From: Monoplex corrugatus
Lineage: Eukaryota; Mollusca; Gastropoda; Littorinimorpha; Ranellidae
Direction: 5' to 3'
Assembly: GCA_030674185.1 (NCBI GenBank)
Contig: JAPXFY010000031.1
Span: 40,012,532-40,076,531, forward strand
Length of the DNA stretch: 64,000 nt
Shown: positions 54,801 to 64,000 of the stretch, in pieces
Position numbering within the stretch: the first letter of the stretch is position 1
How the letters are laid out: every line of letters begins with the position of its first letter
Made by a program: the position numbers and the translations under genes
The notes under the pieces: model-generated
What the model was told of the DNA's origin: nothing
Database searches by the model: none
What the model saw: the letters and a program-made list of their open reading frames with translations, nothing else

Positions 54801-55512
54801 AGGCTTCCCTCACTGCACCTAAGAAAATTTTTAGGACATCCGTATCTTCACGGTTAGAAATGGCCCAAGCTACAGGAATAGCTTCTTCATGGTCATCTAA
54901 AACCAAAATTGAAGTTAATTGAAAATCATATTGGGTAGTTTTATGGGTAGAGTCTGCACATATAATCTTAGAGTGGTATTTCAGGAGCATTTCTTTCTGA
55001 AACCTTGTTTGTAGACAGAGTAGAATGTCCTCATCCTTCAGAAACTCATGTTCATTTCCTTGGGATTTGTAAAAAATAACAGGGTTATCTACATCTCTGG
55101 ACAATTCAGATACCCAAAGGTCAACACTTATTTTATCATTTGCATGTCTCTGTGTCCTAGAAATGTTAAACTGTTTTGCTATGTTGTGGATGTCTTGTCT
55201 TGTTAAAAGTGTGTCTCTGTTGATTTCTCTAAACTGATCTCTCACTTCAGTTAAAATTTTGCCTACTTCTAATCCTTGTGCGAGCTTGGCAGCGATGGTG
55301 TTTCTCAGCTCATCTGAAATTTTTAGATGGCAGAGTTGGATTTTGTGCCCAATGTGGTCTAAACAGTACTCTACATCAACTGTGCCAGTGAGAATATCTT
55401 TGCGGGCTATAACATATGAAACACATTTATTACCACTTTTACATGAACCCTGCGATTTCATGGACCGCTTTCCTCCGTCACCTTCTTTTGTTGAACACCT
55501 GAGCGGTGGCAA
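54763..55512 (-). pseudogene. MULE transposase, first half of the DDE core
   Basis: Starts in GKRSMKSQGSCKSG (zinc-ribbon-like region) and TVDVEYCLDHIGHKI with Cys/His ligands. It ends in IICADSTHKTTQYDFQLTSI, with the first catalytic Asp, and AWAISNREDTDVL. Two frame changes separate it from the C2H2 segment within 40 bases around 55480-55520. Confidence 0.8.
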
Positions 55513-56740
55513 TAATAGTAACTAGTTTTAGTGCCTTTGGATTTTTGATCCCCACAGGTTTTGCAAACTGAGTAAAAGAAGATTGTTCTATTTCTTTTTT
55601 CCAATCGAAAAAGTCTTCCTCTGACGAAAATGTGCCCCGAAGAATCCGGTGGTCCCTCTGGTGCACATTTCTGTAGTGGTAGATCAAGTCACGCACACAA
55701 GTGGCAGACATGTCACACGTTAGACACTGGTAGCTTGGACGTTTGTCGGTCTGCATAGGCTGTCCAGCATGTATTGTTTTCCTATGGGTAAACAGGCTTT
55801 GGCGACTTGCCAACCGCTTGTTACAAAAAGAACAGACATACTCCTTGGGCTTCTTTTGTCCTGCTGACGACGATGTTGGGCGAGGACCCGCACTCGTCCC
55901 AGGCTGAGGGGGGTGGGCAGTTGTTGGCCGAGGACCCGCACTTGTGCCAGGCTGAGGGGGGTGGGCAGCTGTTGGCCGAGGACCCGCACTTGTCCCAGGC
56001 TGAGGGGGGTGGGCAGCTGTTGGCCGAGGACCCGCACTTGTCCCAGGCTGAGGGGGGTGGGCAGCTGTTGGCCGAGGACCTGCACTTGTGCCAGGCTGAG
56101 GGGGGTGGGTAGCTGTTGGACGAGGACCCGCACTTGTGCCAGGCTGAGGGGGGTGGGTAGCTGTTGGCCGAGGACCCGCACTTGTGCCAGGCTGAGGGGG
56201 GTGGGTAGCTGTTGGCAGAGGACCCACCCTTGTGCCAGGCTGAGGGGGGTGGGCTGACCTGGGCGGGTTGTTTGTTGAAGGTCTAGGAGGTGCCCCAGCA
56301 GTATAGGGTGGGTGTGTCCTCTGCCTTTTACTTTTAGTACTGAGAGATGGGCCACATCTCGTGTCTCTCCTCTTCCGTGCGTAAGCATGGTCGCCAGGAG
56401 TTTCTGGGACTGGCCGCAGAAAGGTAGTGTCCAGGGTCCCAGAGAAAAACCAAGAGATGACCATGCGCCTTAAAAATCCAGAAAAGCGTGAGGGGTCATG
56501 CATATACATCTGTGTTTGGGACTGGAGAAGTTCGGAGAAAAAGTCAGGATCTGTGGCCACGCTGACCATCATCACCATGCACAGAATGCCACAAATGTCA
56601 CTGCATGACTGCAGGGGGTAGTGAATGCAGTCTGGGGAGCATTTGTGGTGAAATCCTGCAGGCGTTGGGGCATGGGCAAGCTGCAGGCTGTCTGGTGGGA
56701 GAACAGGGACTCCAAACAGTGAAGTGAAGTCTGACAGCAC
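55478..56740 (-). pseudogene. MULE gene: protease C-terminus, Pro-rich repeats and C2H2 fingers
   Basis: The first 65 residues complete the Ulp1 fold. YPLQSCSDICGILC supplies the Gln and, six residues on, the presumed nucleophile Cys. After a basic stretch (RKRRDT, KSKRQR), which may be a nuclear signal, come the repeats and then two C2H2 fingers (CSFCNKRLASRQSLFTHRKT.. and CLTCDMSATCVRDLIYHYRN..). The conserved 'FSSEEDFFDWKKEIE' leads into the transposase. Confidence 0.75.
55868..56262 (-). repeat. 48-bp coding minisatellite (HPPQPGTSAGPRPTAA)
   Basis: Seven or eight 48-base units, each encoding 16 residues rich in Pro, Ala and Thr. Units differ by few bases and keep frame. All three - strand frames are open, which is a by-product of composition. 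Confidence 0.9.
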
Positions 56741-57092
56741 TGCAAAATATCAGGAGGGCAGTCCCAAGCGTTACTGTCACAGTAGAGCACAGTGGGGCCA
56801 ACCAAGTCCACAGTGGCCATCACCCAGTGACTGCCAGGCAGAAGGTCTGTGCCAAAGAACACAGAATTGTCAGGAAGTTTCCCAACGTTAATGATAAAAA
56901 CAATTTTTCGGATGTTCTCCAACCTCCTCCTCCTGATCCTCTGCGCAATCATTTCTGGGGTGTCTCCCGGCAGACACAAGCAGAGGCAATCGTTCTGGGC
57001 TTCATTGACCCTCTGCTCCATCCAGAGGATGTGGCTTGTGGAGACCCATCCATTGCAGCAAAGGTCCGCCATTTCATGCACATAGCAATCTG
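56572..57092 (-). pseudogene. MULE gene, Ulp1 (C48) protease N-terminal part
   Basis: Reads VFIINVGKLPDNSVFFGTDL, then SHWVMATVDLVGPTVLYCDS. His in SHW and Asp in YCDS are the Ulp1 catalytic pair, and the Gln and Cys are in the next frame. The join needs one extra base near 56740. Ulp1-type domains normally remove SUMO or similar modifiers. Confidence 0.75.
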
Positions 57093-57099
57093 AAAACCG

Positions 57100-57690
57100 A
57101 AAAGATGAAGCATAATTTATAACACTAGCAACAGTAACTCAATAGTAATAGCCTCCAACCCAAGCAGACCTTAAAATTGAATGAAGTCATCATATCTTTG
57201 CTAAAAGGAGTACTTCATCATTTTGACCAATCTGTGTTTTAATCCCTGTTTTATACACATTTCCGTCACGAAATAGGATTGTAGCAGACGATTTTTGTTA
57301 CACTGTTTTGACGTTTAGCGAAAACACATTTTCATTGGCTTATTTTCAGTGTGTTGTGTTTACGTATTTCACGTCATGGAAAATTAAATAATAATAAATA
57401 AATAAATAAAGGCAGTATCAGTTGTGCTCGCTCAATTATCAGGCACATATTTGAGTAAGGGTGTGTTCAGTCGTTTTGTACTTAACTCTTTTCACTGTGA
57501 GTGATACTTTTTATTTTTTAATTAACGTATGCACTACTGTGTTTTATAACCAAGTGACACACGCCCACAAAATTATGAAAATAAGTAAATTCATTAATAA
57601 AATATAATAAAAATTAAAACAAAATAAAATAAAAATGACAAAAAGAGGTGGAAGAGCGGGTAGACAAAGAGCAAGAGACGGAAATGTGTA
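57100..57690. other. Stretch with no recognised gene
   Basis: AT-rich with an AATAAATAAATAAATAAA run at 57387-57408. It should contain the right end of the MULE element, but no inverted-repeat partner was identified. Confidence 0.4.
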
Positions 57691-57697
57691 TAAAAAA

Positions 57698-57947
57698 AGG
57701 GGATTAAAACAGGAGGTGGAAAAAACCACTGAAACCAGGAGAGTCCGGGACTCCGGGAGCAAATCAGGGGCCATAACTTGCGCGCCGTTGCTATGAACGC
57801 TTGCAAGCCGATCACGGATGCCTTGCTCCTTTCGGGTTTTTTTTTTTTATTTTTTTTTTTAATTGTTGTTGTTATTTTTGGGTTGTTTTTTTTAAGACAA
57901 ACCGAAATCGAGGAATTCCGCCCAGACGCGGAACGTTTTAAGCCCTG
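57698..57947. mobile_element. hAT-like MITE (family H), copy 2
   Basis: Left end AGGGGATTAAAAC, right end CGTTTTAAGCCCTG. The interior matches 49801-49968 (gcttgcaagccgatcacgga) with an extra ~60 bases and a long T tract. Flanks AAAAAAGG and ATAAAAGG could be a worn 8-bp duplication. Confidence 0.7.
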
Positions 57948-58109
57948 ATAAAAGGAAGAGACAAGGACATGGAAAAGAAAGAGAAGACAACTGGAACCGA
58001 AGACAAAAAAAAAGAGTTCTATTCATAATGTCTTTGACTGGAACTGATACTGATAAGAATAGGAACGATAACTGTGAAGGAAAATTATCTTTCATCATCA
58101 TCATCAGGT

Positions 58110-58320
58110 GTCTTGCCTACATGGCGTTGGCGATCATGGCCTTCCATCTGTTTCTAACTCTTGTTGCCTCAAGCACCTCTTCCACCCCCTTTGTCTTCAG
58201 CCACTTTGCAAGTCCCTCTAGTATCTTCTCCCTGGGTCTGCCCGGTGCTCTCTTTCCCTCCGGCTTTCCCATTGTGACCAGGTGCTCCAATTCCCCTTTC
58301 CTCATAAAATAGCCTATAAA
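58110..58320 (-). mobile_element. LINE C-terminal remnant
   Basis: The - strand reads GKRAPGRPREKILEGLAKWL and ATRVRNRWKAMIANAM, the conserved end of LINE ORF2. It abuts the left LTR of the Gypsy element. Confidence 0.7.
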
Positions 58321-58340
58321 CGTTGCCTGACTTTTCCTAA

Positions 58341-58454
58341 TGTAACAAGTGTGAGTCCGAATGTGAGTCTTTCTTAAGTTAAAGAATGGAATCCAAGAAA
58401 CAATGTTATAAGGTCTACATCATGAGGACTGTCAGTGTCAGGTATGGTCCAGCT
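58341..58454 (-). repeat. Gypsy 3' LTR, partial
   Basis: Starts TGTAACAAGTGTGAGTCCGA (on + strand). It keeps an intact TTAA at 58374-58377, the site interrupted in the other LTR. It joins pol abruptly at 58455, so its far end is deleted. Confidence 0.7.
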
Positions 58455-58468
58455 TTATCAAAAAGTGA

Positions 58469-59052
58469 TCAAGAGCAAAGCCAGCGGTGACTGGTACAAT
58501 CAAGCTTTGCATTTTTTAAGATATAGCACAAAGGATTATTATCTGTCACCACAGTCACTTTAGTTCCTAGTAAGTAATCACGGAACTTATCACTCATTGC
58601 CCATTTTAATGCCAAAAATTCACGTCTATGGGCAGGATATTTCTGCTCTGACTTGTTTAATCCTCTACTAGCAAAGGCTATATCCCGTACTCCCCCCGTA
58701 AATTCCTGTTCTTGGTATAAAACAGCGCCCAACCCGGTGGAGCTGGCATCACAATGCAAAATAAAAGGTTTTGATCTATCAGCAATACCCAACACAAGAT
58801 CAGAGTCAATGCATTTTTCAAACATTTGAATGATCTTTCCTGTTCTTCATTCCACAAAGGGTTATACTAGAAGAAAGGCTTAGGGGCTCTTTTGCCCTTC
58901 TCTTTCCTTCATTCTTCTTGGACTTATTTGGAATATATCCTATGGTCAAATCATTCAAAGGTTTTGCCATGCTTGAGAAATTTGGGATGAATCTCCCATA
59001 AAACCCAGTAAAACCCAGAAAGCTTTTTACTTCTTTTATGGTAGTGGGACGT
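58469..59052 (-). pseudogene. Gypsy pol: RT C-terminus and RNase H
   Basis: [20 protein letters not shown] then [16 protein letters not shown] (59050-58920) is the end of RT. KPFILHCDASSTGLGAVLYQ then REFLALKWAM and VVTDNNPLCYIL is RNase H with its catalytic Asp. A frame change lies between them near 58850. Confidence 0.8.
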
Positions 59053-59597
59053 GTTCTGAGCTTACTGTTTCTGTACTTTTATCTGCTTCTGTGCTAGCTG
59101 AATGGGTAGCGTGACTGTGTAGATTTGAGAAGTTCTATACAACATGGGAGATAATTCTCAAGAGTTGTGTCCTTTGATTATATTATAAAAATTCTCCCTG
59201 CTTCCCTCTTATTTCTTTGGTATTATCTATATGCCTTGGAAGCAACCATGTATATGTTCTGTCTTGTCTATGTGTGTGTGTTTGGTCAGTTCAAGAATAA
59301 AAGACTATGTCAATTTGAACATAAGACCAATATATTGTATGTATTTCTCTCCTCTCTCATAGTTGTGTGTAGGGTAGTTGCAGAGTATAAAGGTAGGCTT
59401 GGGCGCTCCTTTTTTGAGGAGTGTTCTGAGCTTACTGTTTCTGTACTTTGATCTGCTTCTGTGCTAGCTGAATGGGTAGCGTAGACTGTGGTAGATTTGA
59501 GAAGTTCTATACAACATGGGAGATAATTCTCAAGAGTTGTGTCCTTTGATTATATTATAAAAATTCTCCCTGCTTCCCTCTTATTTCTTTGGTATCA
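59053..59597. repeat. Two direct copies of repeat family D inside the Gypsy element
   Basis: Copies at 59053-59230 and 59419-59597, about 175 bases each and nearly identical, separated by 190 bases of unique sequence. They carry gctagctgaatgggtagcg and attctccctgcttccctctt, as in the inverted repeat at 22555-22825. They replace the part of pol that should hold the protease/RT N-terminus. Confidence 0.8.
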
Positions 59598-59859
59598 TCT
59601 GGTAAATGTTCACATGAGCTAGGAAGGATGCTTAACTCATTTATATATTGACTGTCACATTCCAAAGAACCTCTTAATTCCACACATTCATCTTCATACA
59701 ATGACAATGATAAAGGACTACGGAGTCTTACAGCATGTAACGTCAATCCACCCTCCTGCACAAAATCGGACACTGTACTGTATAGTTGAGCCTGGTTATT
59801 TTCACTCACCGTCGGCTCACTCTCGATGACTGATCTGCGTTTCCCAAACTTCTAGGGTC

Positions 59860-60828
59860 TCAGATCCCGAGTCTGTTCATCTCCTGAGCCACTCTCTTGG
59901 GATTCGGGGAGTTGGGGCAATTTTTACGAAGGTGGTCATTTAGAACACCACATTTATAGCAGGGTCCTCTTGGAACGCGTTTTCTTATGCCACTGTCAGG
60001 CAAAGGAAATTTCAGTTTTTCAGTTACTTTACTGGCCAGTAAATCATAGTCAATATTTGGGGGTTCTGCAGATGCTGCCATACATGTGACAGGCTTACCC
60101 TGATATGGCAGATTCTCCTCCAGCTGACAGCATCTTTGTAACAATTGATTCAGGGATGGAGAAGCCACCCCTGGCAAACCATATGCATTTCTCAATTCTA
60201 GTGCCAAAAGTGGATGGGAATTGTTGATTCCTTTTGTAAACACATGGTAAATTTTCATGGACATGTTCATTTCATCATATATTTTTGATTTATTCAAATA
60301 ACTAAATTTGTCCCACAACCGAATGAGATAACTGGAGGGTTTTTCTCTTTTTTTCGATTTGACACTGGGTCAATTCTAAATACAAATCCTCAGAATTTTT
60401 CACTTCCCCATAAATTGAGTCTAAAGTAGAAACAATTTCTTCACAATTTTGGCAGTGTTTTACTTGTTCCAGAGCAAGGCCATGGAGGCTTGCTCTAACT
60501 TTATTTAACGCGTCAGGTGGGATTCTTGCAGGAAATTCTCAACACGACGGGCCCACTCTTCATAGTTGACATCGCCGTGGAGTCTGGCGCCCTGTCCTGA
60601 GAAGGTCCCAAGACGTACCATGGATGGCGTGTTTACAGAGACATGTATGTGTCTATGTAAGGCAGCAGCGAGGTCCCGCTCACTTGCTTCTTCCTGTTCT
60701 TTGAGTTTCTTGCGAAGAATGGCGTTCTCTTCTTCGACTCTCTCCAAGTGCGTGAGCCTTCGTCTCAGCTGTTCACTTTCGTCTGGAAAGTTACTGTCAA
60801 TGTCCTGTACATTGTTAGGTCGACTCAT
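59860..60828 (-). pseudogene. Gypsy gag
   Basis: The ATG at 60828 opens a coiled-coil-like acidic/basic stretch (EQLRRRLTHLERVEEENAIL). Then comes capsid-like sequence (VNYEEWARRVENFL ... LRNAYGLPG), with a frame break between 60505 and 60318. The zinc knuckle CYKCGVLNDHLRKNC ends it. It has five residues before His instead of the usual four. Confidence 0.75.
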
Positions 60829-60895
60829 GATGTAGACAATAAAAAAGAATAGTAAGATTTTTTTTTTAACTCCAAATTCTTAAGATTGAATCAAG

Positions 60896-60912
60896 CCCCA
60901 CACTGGGCGCCA
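60896..60912 (-). other. Gypsy primer-binding site
   Basis: On the - strand TGGCGCCCAGTGTGGGG lies five bases after the LTR end CTCGTTACA. TGGCGCC matches the 3' CCA end of a host tRNA and is the common start of Gypsy primer-binding sites. Confidence 0.7.
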
Positions 60913-60954
60913 TTTTTTGTAACGAGTGTGAGTCCGAATGTGAGTCTTTCTTTA

Positions 60955-62044
60955 CCCAGTGTTAACAATGGTTTTGCCAGGAGGAGAAAACTGCGAAATG
61001 GGTTACAATGTTTAAAGCAGAATTTTGACATTGATTTCACCCCAAACCCTGGTAACCCATATATTTTCATAAAGGATATAGACTACACTAACCAGAGAAA
61101 GCAAAAAAAGAAGAAGATTATAATACTAAAAGGGGTCACACGATCAATAAAATCCAATATGGCCAAAACTTATTACCTAATATATATATAGATCTACACC
61201 TCAACTCAGTCATACTTAGATTAGTTAGAATACGCTTTTTTTTTTTTTTTTTGCATAAATAAATTTAGTTTGTCTACTTTCCAAAAATATATAGTTTGGG
61301 GTAGTTTTCAGTCAGCGTTTGTGTGAAACGGAGGTTTGTAACCAACAGGTAATAATCTTGCAGCGCTCGCCAAAACAGATGTAGGCTACTGAGAGTGAGA
61401 CAGTCACAGTCACTGTGACAGTGTATGTTGTTGAAAGCTTGTGAATAAATTCACCTGAAATCATTTAGCAGTGTCTTTGTTACTTATTTTCAGTCACTTA
61501 GGGCTAAATTTCAGTCAATAGAAGAAGGTCTTTCATCAGAAATATTGGCACTAGTAGAGGCGATGGGGCCATCTCCACAGGCAGATGACCCAGTTTCACG
61601 CTGCTCATGGCGTTCGCTAAACTGTAAACACTAGCATTGTCGGCGATAGGCCTAACTGAGTCCTCAAAACAAATAAGATTGTCTTGATCAACATCACTAT
61701 CGCTAGAACTGTCTCTATCTTGATCATCTTTCAACTGAAAATCATCCTCATAGTCGCTTTCTGTGTTTTCAAAGGTTTCAAACAGGTTTCTATCACGAGG
61801 GAACTTTCGAGCAGCCATGTTGGATGCTATTCGAAACTAGTGTAAACTTTGCCAAAAAACACAGAACACAGAAGAGCTCACAATGATTAGACTGGGTTCC
61901 CGGTGGCTCACATGTATTAAGAAAATACGAAACAGAGCTAGCAGAAAGTTTTGCTGTGTATTTTAGTAACTGCCGATCTGTCCGGCAGTAACAGTTTGAC
62001 CACTGACGAACTGTCGATCTGATCAGCAGTTGTCAGTAGTAGGG
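60955..62044 (-). mobile_element. piggyBac-type element (deletion derivative) nested in the Gypsy LTR
   Basis: The ends are CCCAGTG...TAGTAGGG. The right flank is TTAA (62045-62048) and the left is TTTA (60951-60954), at the position where the other LTR has a single TTAA. A 104-codon - strand ORF (61818-61504) starts near the right end. The rest of a transposase is missing. The 1090-bp length and lost core suggest an internally deleted copy. Confidence 0.7.
61504..61818 (-). CDS. Acidic N-terminal piggyBac-type transposase fragment
   Basis: MAARKFPRDRNLFETFENTE then DSSSDSDVDQD: a basic start followed by an acidic Ser/Asp stretch, as at the N-termini of many piggyBac transposases. There is no DDD core. 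The ORF ends in a stop after 104 codons. The assignment rests mainly on its place inside a TTAA-flanked element. Confidence 0.4.
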   Translation of the reverse strand: MAARKFPRDRNLFETFENTESDYEDDFQLKDDQDRDSSSDSDVDQDNLICFEDSVRPIADNASVYSLANAMSSVKLGHLPVEMAPSPLLVPIFLMKDLLLLTEI

Positions 62045-62260
62045 TTAAGTTAAAGAATGGAGTCCACAGACCACAGATTCAATAAGTCATTTTATTTAAA
62101 CAAGAACAAAAAAGAACAACAATACATCTTAATATTGAAAAAGTCATGTTATTTAAACAAGAACAAAAAAGAACAACAATACATCTTAATATTGAAAAAA
62201 CAATGTTATAAGGTCTACATCATGAGGACTGTCAGTGTCAGGTATGGTCCAGCTATAATA
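62045..62260 (-). repeat. Gypsy 5' LTR, part beyond the nested element
   Basis: Resumes gttaaagaatggagtccaca and matches the 3' LTR up to gtatggtccagct. It contains a 58-base tandem duplication (ttatttaaacaagaacaaaa ... cttaatattgaaaaa) absent from the other LTR. The true LTR end to the right is not identified. Confidence 0.65.
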
Positions 62261-63185
62261 ATAATCCAGCTGAAACACAGCAGAAGTAACCCTGGATAAG
62301 ACAGAGCAAAAACAACTACTAAGGATTTCCTATATACAACATTTTAGTATTCTCTTAAAATGAACAAAATACATCTTTTGTCTTAAATAAGGAACTGTGT
62401 GACTTTGGTTAGCCATAAAGTACTAACCTCATTACTGGTAAACTTATCTAATTTACCATCAAAAAAGCTATACAAGACTTCGCTTTGTCCCTTTATGATT
62501 CAATGATAGTAGTTTTAGTTTGATCCAGGCTTACCGAATGGAGGAAATCCACTAAATTACTCTACATATCATTTATTACGTTCTTCACAAACTTAACATG
62601 TCCTATCAGAGATGCCACATGCTTAGGCCCCAAATCTCTGTTATCTCCTAACAACTTGTTAGAGCCATAGGCCTATATCCATCAATTAAAAGCCCACCAA
62701 TCCTTCAGGTGTTATCAAAATTAAACAATCCCACCAGTCCTTATAGTGCATACAATAAACAGCAAATATTACCTATTGCAAAATTAGTCACACATCTCTT
62801 GTTAAATTCATGTAAATAATAGAACAAAGTAACTTGACACATAGTTTACTATAATGAATTAATAAAGTTATGCAATCCATCAAAACAGTACAAACAATTT
62901 ATATAACTGGTATAACTGAGTATACTATACAACCAACCAGGATAATAAAATAAACTGGTTTCAAAGACAATTGCAAAATCAAACATTAGGTCCAGTATCA
63001 ACACTTATCATTTACTTAAATTTCACAACCTATCAACACATTTGTTATCCTTTACAAGACACACCAAATATTATTAGAACACATTAATTATAAGCTTGCA
63101 ATGTTTTCTATGCCTTGTCACTCTTCTTCTACTTTCTTTCTTAGAGGTTGAATAAATCCTTGAAATCCTTGCAGGAATAAAATAA
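62261..63185. other. AT-rich stretch with no recognised gene
   Basis: May include the rest of the Gypsy 5' LTR. No exon, RNA gene or terminal repeat is recognised. Confidence 0.4.
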
Positions 63186-63189
63186 ATAG

Positions 63190-64000
63190 TTTAGTTTAGT
63201 TTAGTAATAGGGACATAATACATTAGCCATTTGGCTATTTCAAGTCCCATCATTTTTATTTTTATTTTCTTACACTCGTAGTCAAGGTCTGTCGTACGCC
63301 CAATTTTTTGATGATTCATTCATCATATTCATATTTAGGTTCAATGTAATGTTTCCAATGGTCAAGCTGGTTTTTAAACGAGTTTGTGTTTTGTGCTCTT
63401 TTAATTTCGTTTGGTAATTTATTCCATACATGTGCAATTCTATTTGTAAAATAAAACTTTTTAATGTTAGTCTTGCAATATTCTATAAATATGTTATCAG
63501 TATTATTTCTTGTTTTGTCATAATTTGTCAGTTTGAAAAATTCTGTTCTATCTACGTCATCTATATTGTTAAAAATCTTGAAACTTTGGATCAGATCTCC
63601 CCTCATTCTTCTTGCTTTTAAACTGGGTAAATTGAGTAATTCTAATCTTTCTCTATCTGAATAATTTTGAAAACCATGAATTGATTTAGTAGCTCTTCTT
63701 TGTATCTTCTCTATCAATGCTGACTGTCTTTTAAGACGTGGAAACCAAATAATGTTACCATACTCCAAATGAGGCCTCACTAAGCCTTTGTACAAATATA
63801 AAAATGTCTCCCTGTTTATGTATGAGAATGTTCTTTTTATGATTCCAAGCAACTTGTTTGATTTATTAACAACATTTTGAATGTGATTATCAAATTTGAG
63901 ACTTTTATCAAATATTACTCCTAAATCTTTTTCTTCTAAACATTCTATTATTTCACAGGTAATACCATCATTTATCATAGAATATTTGTTACATGGGTTA
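63190..64000 (-). mobile_element. CR1-like LINE, 3' part, running off the window
   Basis: The - strand frame is open from the window edge to a stop at 63316. It reads KDLGVIFDKSLKFDNHIQ, then NKSNKLLGIIKRTF, YKGLVRPHLEYGNIIWFP, IEKIQRRATKSI and HVWNKLPNEIK, the RT thumb and C-terminus of CR1/jockey-group LINEs. About 220 codons are intact. The 3' end lies near a (TTTAG)n-like tail at 63190-63213. Confidence 0.85.

Larger units (their letters stand above)
53312..57092 (-). mobile_element. Mutator-like (MULE) transposon gene with Ulp1 protease, C2H2, SWIM and PHD domains
   Basis: One long coding stretch on the - strand is broken by about five one-base frame changes and one in-frame TAG (53686-53684). 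Domains in order: an Ulp1-type (C48) cysteine protease; seven or eight Pro-rich 16-residue repeats; two C2H2 fingers; a YYCHRSG zinc-ribbon-like stretch followed by LKSQGSCK-type sequence; the MULE catalytic core (ADSTHKT, MSDLASNFFNAW, NMFAEAFHRTLK); a SWIM finger (CTCSDYLVRTVMCKH); and a PHD finger (C4HC3). This is a DDE transposase of the kind used for cut-and-paste movement. Terminal inverted repeats and target duplications were not found. The breaks fall partly at homopolymers, so sequencing error is as likely as decay. A splice acceptor-like ggttttcag precedes the first codons at 57092. Confidence 0.8.
58341..62260 (-). mobile_element. Ty3/Gypsy LTR retrotransposon, internally deleted, with nested insertions
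   Basis: On the - strand, from right to left: a 5' LTR (62045-62260 plus 60918-60954, split by a piggyBac-type element), a primer-binding site at 60896-60912, gag with a zinc knuckle (60828-59860), a short gag-pro stretch (59809-59598), two copies of repeat D, the end of reverse transcriptase, RNase H (58825-58469) and a partial 3' LTR (58341-58454). Most of RT, all of integrase and the polypurine tract are gone. The LTR copies share gtgtgagtccgaatgtgagt and ggtctacatcatgaggactg. Frames are broken, so it cannot move by itself. Confidence 0.8.

Noticed and set aside
55807..56257. + strand frames of 101-114 codons opposite the MULE gene
   Set aside because: Shadows of the 48-bp Pro-rich coding repeat on the - strand.

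Overview
The window is animal nuclear DNA. Two multi-exon genes have GT-AG introns whose phases match. Around them lie microsatellites, long minisatellites, tRNA-headed SINEs, non-LTR retrotransposon tails, Ty3/Gypsy remnants and several classes of DNA transposon. This mix (intronic minisatellites, LINE tails ending in ATG/TGA repeats, a MULE with SWIM and PHD domains) suits a lophotrochozoan, most likely a mollusc. That lineage call is inference only. Many repeat units differ by single-base drop-outs, and several reading frames break by one base, so some frameshifts may be long-read consensus errors.

Left part (1-16.9 kb, + strand). The last four exons of a polytopic membrane protein lie at 1946-2060, 5453-5543, 6954-7011 and 11037-11365. 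It resembles the C-terminal half of an amino-acid/auxin-permease type transporter. Its introns hold TG tracts, a 62-bp minisatellite and a 3-kb, 64-bp minisatellite whose unit looks like a copy of the last intron/exon junction. Downstream, at 12.8-15.0 kb, a tandem array carries a heat-shock-element-like motif (GAAnnTTCnnGAA) in most of its units.

Middle (17-37 kb). There is no convincing host gene. The stretch is almost wholly minisatellites (45, 53/47, 43, 32, 36, 27, 61 and 63 bp units), SINEs, LINE fragments, a pogo-type MITE, hAT-type MITEs and a decayed Gypsy pol. Long open frames here are by-products of repeat units.

38.2-51.9 kb (- strand). This is a complete five-exon thymidylate kinase gene (211 residues). 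Introns 2-4 hold transposon debris. Intron 3 also holds a small two-exon gene on the opposite strand (42218-44981). The kinase promoter has two E2F-like sites, fitting an S-phase gene.

53.3-57.1 kb (- strand) is a decayed or mis-sequenced Mutator-like (MULE) transposon gene. In order it carries an Ulp1-type cysteine protease, a Pro-rich 16-residue repeat, two C2H2 fingers, the MULE DDE core, a SWIM finger and a PHD finger. 58.3-62.3 kb is a deleted Ty3/Gypsy element on the - strand, with a primer-binding site and a piggyBac-type element nested in one LTR. The window ends inside a CR1-like LINE.

TTAA-flanked elements with CCC...GGG ends (piggyBac-type) recur across the window: eleven copies of a nested foldback MITE, one MITE with a paralogous empty site next to it, and the 1.1-kb copy inside the LTR.
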